A program made the position numbers and the translations under genes. 64,000 nucleotides of DNA, from contig CM043963.1 in assembly GCA_014529385.2 (NCBI GenBank), forward strand, positions 71,378,412 through 71,442,411, given 5' to 3'. Shown piece by piece: positions 23,503 through 32,798 of this stretch. Below the pieces are notes generated by a model. It was not told where the DNA came from. It did not search any database and saw nothing but the letters and a program-made list of their open reading frames with translations. Position 1 is the stretch's first letter; every line of letters begins with the position of its first letter. The DNA is from Adiantum capillus-veneris. Lineage: Eukaryota; Streptophyta; Polypodiopsida; Polypodiales; Pteridaceae.

Positions 23503-26500
23503 TGTGCACGTGCGTGCATGTGCATAATAATGATGTGTACTGATTCTTGTGTTTGTGCTGCGTGTGTCAGCACAAAATCGGATATTAGAGCTGGAAGCGA
23601 ATCTTGAAGAAGAAAAGGTATCAAGAGGTTTTCCTTTTCCAAATTTACAGTTTAAGATGTCAGTGCCCAAGCTGTTTTGTGCATTTTCAGCAAAAGAGTG
23701 TGAATGTTTTGGATGCAATACTTGAGGGGAAAGCTGCCTCTATGCACTTTCGACAAAGCTCTCTTCCTAATATAGTGCACAATGAGGAGCCACCATCATG
23801 GTCTGGTGCCACATCACCGGGTGTGCTACTGTCGACTCAGTCACCTACCCCTTCCATCAACTTAGGGTCATACCTCTCTCCGTCCATCCCTTCAAACTTA
23901 CCTAATGAATACTCTCCAGGGTTCAATATGACAGTCGCTGACAAGACATACAAATCATCTGAAAGCTTGCTTACTCGTGCAAAGGGGCTCTGTCGAACCT
24001 CTGCTCTAAAATTATGTGAGGAGAACAGTTATTCAAGGTCTGTTAAAAAGGCAGGTATTGCTTAACAATTGTATTTCTCTTCTGGAAACTAGCTGCTAGG
24101 GTGCAGTTATCTAATATAACTTTGGCTCACAGCAAAGGCAGTCAAAGGTCTTGTTGAACTGCATACTGATAGCAGTGGAGCTTTAGCCACAACCACTATT
24201 TATGAGGCCAATGATTGCGATGAAGGTGGCCTTACGTCTTATCAAGGAGTTCAAAAGAGGAAGTATCGGGAGCTAAATTCAGACCTTATCACAAAGATAG
24301 AATCTGGTGGAGAGAATAGAAGTGCCAAGACAGACACTTGGGCAAGGTATTCAGTCCTCTCTTTCCCAAAATTGCGTTCTTCCAAAATTTATTTTTTAAT
24401 TTCAAAAATCAATGTCTGAGCTTAAACAACGTTGTTCCAGCTGAAAAAGTGCCTTTTTCCTTTTGTATCAATAGGCGGCATTATATGGAATGGCGAAGAG
24501 ACTTGGGTCTTCTTGAAAAAGAGATTGAAGAAATACCTTTACCAGAGTTTGCTGAAAGTCTAGTCAAATTTTTCTGCATGGTAAAAAAGCGCAATGGTGA
24601 TTTATTCCCATCTGAAAGGTAATTGATCCTTGACACCAGTTCACATCCAAGGTCGTGTGAGCTCAGGACTCTTATGTCCAGGCGTGCCAAAACAGTAACA
24701 GGCATATTGTATGAGTGAGTGCATGTGTGACTGCACACGCGTATGTGTGCATGTTATGGACGAGAGAGGGGGTGGGGAGTATTGAATAAGGGACTTCGGA
24801 ACCAATTTCAAATTGACTGCTGCTACAGAGTTTCATTGAAATGTTCTTCAAGCCTCTGTTGTGGAGAGACTGGAGGTGTTTTGGTCAGGATCATACTGAG
24901 CGAGTGGCTTGCACTGTCGTCTGACATCTCTTGGGATGGATTGAGGTTTCAAGTCGTCTTGTGCACTCCTTTCGTAGTGCTGCCTCGTTTGGTTGTGTGT
25001 CAAGTAACCTATTGGCTTCTTCTCTCTTGGAGGTTCTTGGTGGACTCTTCATACCCATCCTAGTTTTGCTCTGTGCCCCCTTTCAGGAATGAACGGCTCC
25101 TTGGAGTTGATGGTGTGTCTTTGCAGGCAGCTTGCTCTTCCTAGAGCTGAGACTTGGTTTCTATCATCAACTTTTGTCGTAATGTTTCATGCTAACAGCT
25201 CAGGGTTGCTTCTGCACACTCCATTGCCATTTGCTGGTTGTTTGCATGGTACTGGTTCCCAGTCTGGTAAAGTATAAGGCCCGAGGGTGTTCCTTGACCA
25301 TCCTTGCCCTTTTCCTTCCTATGTTTGTTGAAACTTCTATTGTCTGCTCGTATGGGAACTTTCCTTTTATGTGTGGTTTTGTGCCCCATTTGTTGTGCCG
25401 ACCAGCTAGGCTTGGGTTGTTGCGGGCATTGTTTGGTTTAGCGTTATGAGTAACGACTCTCAGAATTATGTTAGTGTGTCCATTATCTCATGCTTCTGGA
25501 AAGAGTATATAATTTTATTCTGGCTTTGACAGCTTGAAGGCCATGTATCGGGCTTATGTGCGCATTCTTCAAGCAAATTACAAGAAACTTCGGATGGAAG
25601 GCAGCTATAGTGGGGCCATTGTGGACGCAGCAAAAGACACCATTTTTGAGAAAGCTCGCATTGCGTGCGTAGAAGCAATGAAACATAGCCTTTTGCATGG
25701 AGCCAATACAAGCAAGAAAAGGAAGACAGGCATTTTAGCGACCAACATTTTGCATGATATGTTGTTGTTGGATGAAAATCAAGTCGCAACCCCAAGTGGT
25801 TTGTGCAGAAGGCTTTGTTACTATTGTATCCACAAATTTGGTATTGATGATCATATGGAGCTCTATGACACAACGGATATTGAATTCGAGAGGATGGTCA
25901 GTGACCAAGGGACAGCTATTTGGAAGTAAGCTCCAAAAGAACAAACTGCTACAAAGTATTTGGGTTTCTTTTTATTTCTGTTGTGCTGTTTGAGGTTTGC
26001 AAATTGGGTCAATGCATGGTAATACAGTTACAATGAAAGGAAAGCTGAGAAGTACAAAAGAAAGGAGCTCTTTCGAGCCATTATTCAATGTGATGACAAA
26101 GACGTAGTGGAGTGCTTCGACAAATATTTTATGCATCTGCCACCCAAGCCACTGGCGGAGGAACCAAGGCGCCTGTTTCTTGCACCAATAAAGCGGCCGA
26201 CAACAACTGTAATCTATTCATCTGTTTAGTTAGAAGGTCTATGTTTTAGTTTTGTTTCTTTCATTTCTCTGAGGGGACACATGAAAAAAACCATCGTTGT
26301 TCTTAAGATTTTGGTCTCATAGGCCATATTGGCGTTCTACAGACGTTAATATAGTCTTTCTTTCTTTCTTCATGCGTAGGGGAGTGCTTGTTTCCATGAA
26401 GTTTGAAATGCATCCAATTGGCGGTGACATGTTAGTTGTCTTGTTTGCGAGTCAGGTGTGGTTCCGTCACCAGAACATAAGCTCGAGAACTCTTCAAGAA

Positions 26501-26926
26501 TGGTATAGGTACATGAAACCAAGAGTATTGGAAGACAGGCATGGCATGCAAGACTCAATGAATCAACCACCATGCTTGTTAAGGTAAGTAAAGGTGCCGT
26601 TCTTCAGATGATTTTGCAACAACCCTCTTTTACTGTACCCTTTTTGGTGGGGTCCTACACATTTAATCTCGTTAGGCTGCGGAGCTTTATAGCAGCTTGT
26701 GGTGCATAATTTCAGGTGTGAAGGCGACTGTCAGAAAGGTATAGATGTAGATGAGAATGTCAACATGCCAGCAATGGACATGATGGATGAAAATGGAAAT
26801 GACAAGGCAACACAAAGTGGAACATCAGGAAACAATCCTGAAATTCAGGGTGATTTGGGGGAAGATGGCAATGAAGGTGATGCTGAAGAAGACCGTGATG
26901 AAGATGACTTGACAGATGTTGATTAG
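16322..26926 (+). CDS. PAXX: PAXX-like NHEJ factor fused to an inactive Crypton-type tyrosine recombinase domain (11 exons)
   Basis: Exons read by eye: 16322-16534, 17441-17561, 17665-17811, 23571-23617, 23691-24054, 24133-24346, 24475-24618, 25533-25925, 26028-26208, 26456-26583, 26716-26926. All introns are GT-AG and every phase closes, giving 2163 nt (about 720 residues) ending in TAG. Residues 1-160 resemble the XRCC4-superfamily head; 161-190 form a coiled coil; 190-350 are Ser-rich linker; 355-645 resemble the DUF3504/Crypton recombinase core; the tail is strongly acidic. PAXX binds Ku at double-strand breaks and stabilises end-joining complexes in the nucleus; that role is inferred from family. 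No ATG or promoter-like gap separates the halves, favouring one transcript. An in-frame ATG at 16295 is an alternative start. Read-through transcripts of two genes remain possible. Confidence 0.72.
16543..16596. repeat. (GA)n microsatellite at the start of intron 1
   Basis: Pure GA dinucleotides begin 9 bases after the first donor site. Confidence 0.95.
19819..21112 (+). mobile_element. LTR-like block with promoter motif and primer-binding site
   Basis: A TATA-like AGTATATAAAG lies near 20193, and the block ends ...CACCTTACAT directly before TGGTATCAGAGC (21101-21112), the initiator-Met priming site. Together these look like the U3-R-U5 end of a large LTR. The left limit (TGTTCACACAG at 19819) is a guess. 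No gag or pol follows in the expected place. Confidence 0.45.
20513..21736 (+). repeat. Direct duplication of a ~590-bp unit flanking a primer-binding site
   Basis: Unit 1 (20513-21097) and unit 2 (21133-21736) share most of their length: GCGACAAGACCTCA at the start, TCAGCGCGTCGTCGTC in the middle, ATAGAGAGTGGGGCCTTCGG later, and CATTCACTTCCG.TGCACCTT at the end. Between them sit 35 bp with the TGGTATCAGAGC motif. Unit 2 runs directly into the LINE ORF1-like frame at 21733. Confidence 0.85.
21733..22356 (+). CDS. LINE ORF1-like protein (207 codons)
   Basis: The frame opens with a coiled coil (repeated Glu/Lys/Leu, e.g. LEAKVQELIEENGKLKERLR), followed by an RNA-binding-like part with LKVRIRGLHPPWCSDEDTLE and ILTFKDKEELINLL. 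The end, once a frame step is allowed, reads KGKWAIYRGGKVII. This parallels the ORF1 of the LINE at 28.4-29.3 kb, which has VRICGLKDKG and ends KGKIAFYRDEKVVI. LINE ORF1 proteins bind the element's own RNA. It lies inside intron 3 of the PAXX-like gene in the same orientation and is open but probably non-functional, because ORF2 behind it is mostly deleted. Confidence 0.65.
   Translation: MQGAAAPRKDSTARQEASITDLEAKVQELIEENGKLKERLRKLEDGKEVESQALLAKAHVVESSLVESVMEVQKKAHEAAHKKIDTKIQAAVQECQLQESLGLKVRIRGLHPPWCSDEDTLEETITKLIDILQPIHIKLETVYWINDTHRHVPPKQCILTFKDKEELINLLRWSRLLKGTKLWITEELTTTQLKMKASEDARSPHAR
22590..22960 (+). pseudogene. LINE ORF2 C-terminal remnant
   Basis: Frames read RICQLCHVEPEIELYHICHC, RFHCLFRGGFGPLARV and DQRCLGLFLLELRRHRESL, matching the last part of ORF2 in the LINE at 29.3-32.8 kb. 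The Cys/His pattern is the zinc-knuckle-like C-terminus of plant LINEs. A stop after the Tyr-Phe-Glu-Ile step breaks it. Endonuclease and reverse transcriptase are missing, so this copy was internally deleted. A PCNA-box-like QREISGFF is readable at 22857-22880. Confidence 0.7.
23255..23396 (+). repeat. LINE 3' end followed by (CT)n
   Basis: CATAGGTCATTTTGGCCTTT and GACGTTTAATATAACATTTC are shared with the LINE end at 33095-33150. About 60 bp of CT repeat (23336-23396) takes the place of a poly(A) tail. Confidence 0.8.
23398..23506 (+). repeat. Dispersed short repeat plus (TC)n(TG)n
   Basis: GGTCTCTTGGGATAATTTCC, then TACGACGTTAAAA, recurs near 27437, 27634 and 60578, always next to TC runs. 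Here it is followed by (TC)n to 23484 and (TG)n to 23505, 65 bp before exon 4. Confidence 0.75.
23571..26926 (+). CDS. Exons 4-11: coiled coil, linker and DUF3504/Crypton-like recombinase domain
   Basis: Exon 4 continues the coiled coil (AQNRILELEANLEEEK). Exon 5 is a Ser/Pro-rich linker. Exons 6-10 carry the order seen in Crypton-derived proteins: a tether ending WRRDLGLLEKEIEEIPLPEF, then KRNGDLFPSESLKAMYRAYV, then LCRRLCYYCIHKFG, then YNERKAEKYKRKE, then VWFRHQNISSRTLQEWYRYM (family form V-W-Y-x-x-x-P-L-G-x-N-T-L). The first catalytic Arg of the family (F-G-x-R-G-R) is replaced: residues 519-523 read FGIDD. The closing H-x-x-R and Tyr segment is absent, the protein running instead into a Glu/Asp tail. 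So it is a DNA-binding relic, probably inactive as a recombinase. Small introns (73-247 bp) except intron 7 (914 bp). Confidence 0.72.
26300..26372 (+). repeat. LINE 3'-end fragment in intron 9 of the PAXX-like gene
   Basis: GGTCTCATAGGCCATATTGG and CAGACGTTAATATAG match the LINE terminus; a short (TTTC)n follows. It appears to be a very short 5'-truncated insertion. Confidence 0.65.
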
Positions 26927-27400
26927 TATATTGCAGCTTAAGTCGTTAAGTGCCAAAAAGAAGGATGAAAGCTCTGGTGACTGTTTGCGCAACTATGATG
27001 CACATGACTGCCTTGTATCACACACATGCTAGGTGGTTGAGACCCGTTGTATACAAAATTAGCTAGGAGGGAAAACAAGTGATAAAATCACGAGGCTTGC
27101 TGAGTCATGGTGTTGAAACCCTTGGAAAATAATTGGTGTTGATATGCCCCAAAAAGCGGTCTTGTTTTTAATAAGTTTCCAATACGAGCTTGAATTTTTT
27201 TTTTTCTCTCTCTCTCTCTCTCTCTCTGTCGCATTATCCGAGGATATGTATATTTGGTATATTAATATGCTACCCCCATGCCTAAAAAAGGCCTTGTTTT
27301 AAAAAGATTCCAATAGGGGGTACCCAATCGTATTAAATCAAAAAATATACCCAATCAAATTAAATAAAAAAATAGCCTCATTAAGTTTAGATGGCAAAAG
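26927..27400. other. 3' flank of the PAXX-like gene
   Basis: It contains the presumed 3' untranslated region, with an AATAAG-type signal near 27170 and a (TC)n at about 27207-27228. No gene seen. Confidence 0.4.
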
Positions 27401-27403
27401 GAA

Positions 27404-27549
27404 GGGTGATAGAGGAAGCGATTGCGTGTTCTCTCTCTCTCTGGATAGTTTCCTACGACCTCAAAATTCTCTTCTTCTCCTTCTCTTCGTCTGTAGGCTG
27501 GAGTAGCCGTCTTGGGCAAAGCATGGAGGGAGGGAAGGAGGGAGCAAAG

Positions 27550-27600
<51 letters not shown>

Positions 27601-27747
27601 GTGATAGAGAAGATTGCGTGTTCTCTCTCTCTCTGGATAGTTTCCTACGACCTCAAAATTCTCTTCTTCTTCTCCTTCTCTTCGTATGTAGGCTGGAGTA
27701 ACCGTCTTGGGCAAAGCATGGAGGGAGGGAAGGAGGAGGGAGCAAAG

Positions 27748-27786
<39 letters not shown>
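27404..27786. repeat. Tandem duplication, ~196-bp unit x2, each ending in (TC)n
   Basis: Each unit holds GATTGCGTGTTCTCTCTCTC, GGATAGTTTCCTACGACCTC, CGTCTTGGGCAAAGCATGGA and a terminal TC run (about 27551-27597 and 27751-27786). Long open frames on both strands here are products of the dinucleotide runs. Confidence 0.9.
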
Positions 27787-27788
<2 letters not shown>

Positions 27789-27929
27789 GCCTTGCCGTGC
27801 ACTGTAGCCGACGTTGCACCCACGCGCCCGTTGTCCTGCCTTGCTCGTGCGCTCTCGCACTCTCCCCCTCCCCTTCCCCCCCACGCTTGCTGCACGTTGC
27901 CCTAGGCCCCCCCCCCCCCCCCCAACTTT

Positions 27930-28029
27930 CTACGCGTAGCATGTCTTCCTCCCCCTCTCCTACGCGTAGATGATAATCTACCCCCCCTCTTTCCCTTTCA
28001 CGCGTAGGATGTCCATCCTCTACGCGTAG
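27930..28029. promoter_or_regulatory. Cluster of CTACGCGTAG palindromes
   Basis: The 10-bp perfect palindrome occurs at 27930-27939, 27960-27969 and 28020-28029, with a variant TCACGCGTAG at 27998-28007. The core ACGCGT is the class of site bound by CGCG-box and cell-cycle factors in some organisms. Any regulatory use is inference. Confidence 0.45.
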
Positions 28030-28049
28030 GAAGTTGACCCCGCCCACGC

Positions 28050-28130
28050 CCCCACCACTTTTAAACTTTCAGGCCCCATAGGTCATTATGGACTTTTGAG
28101 GACTTTAGTATAACATTTCATTTCATTTCT

Positions 28131-28174
<44 letters not shown>

Positions 28175-28176
28175 TT
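28050..28176 (+). repeat. LINE 3' end followed by poly(C)
   Basis: CCATAGGTCATTATGGACTT and TATAACATTTCATTTCATTT match the LINE end, and a ~43-bp C run follows where a TC run or poly(A) would be expected. The next LINE copy begins right after it. Confidence 0.8.
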
Positions 28177-28364
28177 TCACTTTTGTTTTCGAGGCGCGCG
28201 CACACACATAGTTGAACATATTGAGGGCATCGGGCCACACCGTCTCGTGCTCCGTCACTCGTCGTGATCGTCGTTAGTGTGGGTGCACACGTACATCCAG
28301 TGCCGCGCACGTTGCTAGAGTGGGTGCACACGCGCATCTAACCCCCTTGCGGGTGGCGATCAAA

Positions 28365-29262
28365 CATGAGGAAGACGAACGAAAAAGCCGACCCCCTAGA
28401 GGATGCCATTCGAGAATGCAAAGAGGAAATGACGGAGACCATCACCAAGATGAACCGCAATCTTTGGGGCACAATAAACATTCTCGAAGGACGTGTGTTG
28501 ATCCAAGAGAGCAAGATAAGCACGTTGGAAGATTGAGTGACGACCCAAGAGGAAGAGATCACGTCACTCAAGAAAGAACTCGCTGAAGCCCGATCAAGAA
28601 ACACACTGGAAGAGGGCGAACTGCAACCCTCAGTAATTGAAGAAATCAACACGATCAAGGAACAAGTACGGGCCATCAAAGAGGGAGAAGAACAGCACAA
28701 AGAAATGACGACTTCTTGGGTGGATGTTCTTACCAAAACCCAATAGAAGGCAGACGAAGCCGAGAAATGGATCAAGGTGGCCAAGAAAGGAAAAGACAAG
28801 GAGATAACGCCCACGTCCACACCCAACAACATCATTAACCAGACACTAGAGGAGGAGTAGAGGAGAAGGGTGCGCACTTTACATGTGAGAATTTGCGGTC
28901 TTAAAGACAAAGGCAATGTGGACGAAGAAGTAAAAGAACTCATTGCCTTGATGGGGATTCATGAGCCGACACACACAAGGGCATGGAGAGTGGGCAACAT
29001 AAAGAAAAATGGAGGCAATGGAGAAACCTCTAAAGAAAGAGCACTCATCCTCCGTTTTCCCTCCATGGAAGCAAAGAAGTCATTCTTGAAGAAAAGACAA
29101 ACTCTTAAAGAGACTGGCATCTTTCTTGGGGACGATCTCACCCTCTCGCAAATCGCTCATATGCAGGAAGTAATGCCGGAGATTAGAGCGGCAAGGAGAA
29201 AAGGCAAGATCGCTTTTTACCGAGACGAAAAAGTGGTAATACTTGAGCGGCGCTCCACATGA
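28365..29262 (+). pseudogene. LINE ORF1 (coiled coil plus RNA-binding domain), broken
   Basis: After a frame slip near the ATG, the text is a Glu/Lys coiled coil (ITSLKKELAEARSRNTLEEG) interrupted by in-frame stops at about 28534, 28744 and 28858. An open 130-codon part (28870-29262) follows with RTLHVRICGLKDKGNVDEEV, ALILRFPSMEAKKSFLKKR and a Lys/Arg-rich end KGKIAFYRDEKVVI. The order (coiled coil, RRM-like, basic C-terminus) is that of L1-type ORF1. It lies 8-30 bp ahead of the ORF2 start. Confidence 0.75.
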
Positions 29263-29269
29263 CGGTGCG

Positions 29270-32200
29270 AGACTTATGGGACCACACTAAAAGTAGCTGC
29301 CTGGAACTGCAATGGATCTATGCATCTTGATGTGGGTGCTTTTGAGGATAGCTTTACTGGAAGAGATATCATCTTCTACTCTGAGACACACCAGGCCCCT
29401 GGGCAATCCATGCTCCACATCAGTGGATATAGGTGGGAGACAGCCTACAGACAGGAGACACGCTCAGAGCACAGAGGCGGGGCTCAGGAGGAGTGGCAGT
29501 GTTATTTAGAGAGGATCTGCAGCCACTGATACATATAGCCCGTAGGGACGAGCAGGCTAGGTACATGTGGGTGAGACTGAAAGCATAGACAGACAGATAC
29601 CTCTATCTAGCTATTTGTTACTTTCCGCCGAGTACATCAGTTTATGCACCACCCAAAGGACAGTCCCCTTTCTCTATTTTGGATGATGACATATGGGAGT
29701 TCTCTAGGGACGGTGACATTATCATCCTCGGGGACTTCAATGCTAGGACTGCCCATCACCAGGCAGTGTTTTATGATACTTCAGAGGAGATGCTAAGAGA
29801 GATAGATGTGGCAGAGACGGGCCTTTCCAGACTATCACACGATATGGATATACTGAGTATGGGCGACACCTGATAGACATGGGCACTGCACATGGATTAG
29901 CCATCTTGAACGGCCTACAGAGATTTCCTGCTGCAGGAGGCTTTACATGCTTCCCACACAGACATGGAGCTAGCACGGTGGACTATGTCATGGCACAACC
30001 GAATCTCATCTCTAGTATCGAGGATCTCACAGTTGGGCCCAGACCGGTCGGGGTGGGGGTGGATCATGCTCTGGTGTCAATGACCATCTCCTTCCATTTC
30101 AGTGCAGCACACAGGCCACGAGTAGCAGTCCCTACTCGCTACACATTCACAAGGGAGACGGACTCTGTATACATGGACGAAATCTACAGACGCCTATGCA
30201 CCGAGGACCTCTGGAGGAGCTAACTACTATACTAACACAGACAGTACATGAGGCAGCAGTTGAAGCATACCCACACACACAGCCTGAGCTGAGCCGCCGA
30301 TTTGGGAGCATGCCTCAGAACAGTTGGTACGATGAGGAGTGCCGCCAGACTAGAGCCAGACTTCAGAAGGAGGTGCTGTTGGGGGACGTCACTCACAGAC
30401 AGTCACAGATGAACTTCCGACGCCTGGTGCGGCGGAAGAAGAGGGCTTTTTTGGCTAGACTCGAGTAGGATCTATATCAGCTATTCTTTAGTCAAGACTT
30501 GAGTGAGGCGAGACGGCTCTTTCATGAGCAATCCCCCCCCCCCCCCCCCCCCCCGCTATTTCCTCCACAGAGACCTGGGGTCAGTACGCATCATCTTTGT
30601 ACACAGTACCTGGACATCCGCCCCTCCCCAACCCCCCCGACCCATGCCCACATACATGTGTCTTTTTCACTGCTGAGATGGTGAAGAAAGCCATTGACAG
30701 GATGAAGACTGGGAGAGCATATGATCATGAGGGCCTAGTAGCTGAGCATTTCATGCATGCCAAAGACCTACTAGCAGAGCTTCTAGCAGTTATGTTTAAC
30801 CGTGCCATGTGTGAGGGCCTACCGGATTATCTACAATCGTACCTATCTTCAAATCAGGAGACCCCATGGAGCCTGGGAATTATCGCACTATTATGATTGG
30901 GCACACACTGGCACGGTTGTATGCATCCATTCTTGAGCAACAGCTGAGTAGATGGGCAGAGAGGGAAGGAATACGTGCAACTGGGCAGGCAGGATTCAGG
31001 AGAGGCTTCTCTACTCTTGACCATATCCTAACACTCAGGGCCATCATCGAGGAAGGCAGATCTCATGGGAGATGGATCTATTGTAGCTTTGTGGACTTCC
31101 GCAAAGCTTTCGACACGGTACCCAGAGCTAGACCGATGGGCAGATTACAGGAAATGGGAGTACCCACAGAACTCATTTGGGGGATCATGGCATTGTACAG
31201 ATCAGTAGTAGGGCATGTACGCACCCCGGAGGGACTTTCTACACCGGTTCACTCCACTATAGGGGTGAAGCAGGGCTGCCCGCTCTCTCCCACTCTTTTC
31301 GGTATGTATGTGGATGAGATTTCTGACTACATTGACAACGATGGAGATAAAGGTGCTCAGTTGGCAGGGACATGGATTCCACTTTTGTTATATGCTGATG
31401 ACATAGTGTTGATCTCCGAATCCCCAGAGGGAATGCAACGTCAATTGGATGCTCTGCATACGTTTGCCCAGGAAAGTGGTTTGTCTGTCAACCTGGGTAA
31501 AACCAAGGTTATGGTGTTTAATACCACCCCACAGTGGATCAGGAGGCCAGCACCTACACTCACATACGGCCAGGAGACTGTGGAGTACACAGCGCTTACA
31601 CTTACCTTGGAGTGGTTTTTAGCGGACCTACATTCTCACTCAGAAGAGCAGCAAAAACCAGACTTACTAGAGCCCACGCAACATTGGGTAGATTGGAGAG
31701 GATGTGTTCGCAGGTTCAGTTTTAGGAGCCCCAGACGAAGCTCTGGCTCTTTGACACCTTGGTGGCTTCAACATTGCTCTATGGAACCGAGATATGGGGA
31801 CCTTCACTGGATCACCACGGGAGGACGGGTCGCTCAAACGCATGGGGAAACATGGAGAAACCTCTCGTCTCTATGATCTCGCGGCTCATTAGAGCCAATG
31901 CATCAGTACCACGGGCCATTATCCGAGCAGAGCTAGCGGCCCCCCCACTTGTGGTGGAGTCGCTCACCAGATCAGTCTCCTTCATAAACCGCACATGGGC
32001 ACTTCCTAGAGAGAGATATGCTCGCATAGCACTTGAATCCTCTCGACAGTTAGCCATACAAGGAGACGCAACATGCTGGTATGGGGAGATGACATCATGG
32101 TTTCAGGCACATGGGTTCAGTATAGACCGGCTACCACCATTCCATTACTCATTGGATGCACCATCTCTCACCCTTACACAGTCAGAGATCACCAAGCTCA

Positions 32201-32798
32201 TACGCCAAGACCTGACCCAGCTAGACACCAGAAGGACATGGATACAACCAGCCCAGGAATTGGGCACGAAGATGGCTTTTTACAAAGACCATCTTCTCCA
32301 GCTTACGGAAGATGGTTTTGTGGCGAGACCCAGATACATGGACACCCACTTGTCTCATGGGATACGATGTGCTATTGGCCAGTTACGCACATCTTCTCAC
32401 CAGTTGTGGATTGAGATGGGGAGATACAACGGAGTACCAACCCCTTGTGTAACATGGAACCTGAGACAGAGCTACACTATACATGTCGCTGCCCCGTCTA
32501 CTACGAGATACGAGGCCGCTTCCATTGCTTGTTCAGAGAAGGTTTTGGACCACTCTCAAGAGTCATCGGATTCGAAGATCAGAGATGTCTGGGTTTGTTC
32601 TTGCTCGAGCTGCGCAGACACAGAGATAGCCTGATGAATGGCGAGGCTAGCCAGTCTCAAAGACGGATCACAGACTTCTTCAGAGCAGACACGGGACAGC
32701 CGCAAGAGCCACTCCCACAGCAGAGCTCCCCCTCGTCTCACACCAGAGGCACACTGATTGACCGAGCGATTGAACTGGGGAAATCCAGGCGCCCGTGA
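29270..32798 (+). pseudogene. LINE ORF2: endonuclease, reverse transcriptase, Cys/His C-terminus
   Basis: Segments in different frames give an AP-type endonuclease start (KVAAWNCNGS, then FYSETH), IIILGDFNAR, and a DHALV catalytic end near 30065. The reverse transcriptase at 30866-31560 has NYRTIMIGHTLARLY, GQAGFRRGFSTLDHI, FVDFRKAFDTVPR, GVKQGCPLSPTLFG and the catalytic LLYADDIVL. The C-terminus (32445-32798) has CNMEPETELHYTCRCPVYYE, then a PCNA-box-like QRRITDFF. Stops after the endonuclease and the C run at 30532 break the chain. ORF2 would nick target DNA and prime reverse transcription there. Confidence 0.9.
32658..32681 (+). other. PCNA-interacting (PIP) box-like motif in LINE ORF2
   Basis: The codons give QRRITDFF, which fits Q-x-x-I/L/M-x-x-F-F exactly. 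The deleted LINE copy has QREISGFF at the matching place (22857-22880). Confidence 0.6.

Larger units (their letters stand above)
17812..23570 (+). other. Intron 3 of the PAXX-like gene (5.76 kb) loaded with retroelements
   Basis: It runs from GTAACC to TGTGTCAG and interrupts the codon between residues 160 and 161, inside the coiled coil. The first 2 kb (17812-19800) holds a (TTC)n at about 17875-17903, short TC runs and no recognised gene. From about 19.8 kb an LTR-like block, a duplicated ~590-bp unit and an internally deleted LINE follow, then TC- and TG-rich DNA up to the acceptor. Confidence 0.65.

Noticed and set aside
24055..24132. Two separate genes (PAXX-like, then recombinase-like) instead of a fusion
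   Set aside because: The intron between exons 5 and 6 is only 78 bp and in phase, exon 6 contains no ATG, and no promoter-like space exists. It remains the main alternative to test.
27355..28047. Long open frames on both strands (up to 230 codons) around 27.4-28.0 kb
   Set aside because: They consist of Arg-Glu or Leu-Ser runs generated by TC/GA repeats and the duplicated unit; no protein family or splice signals.
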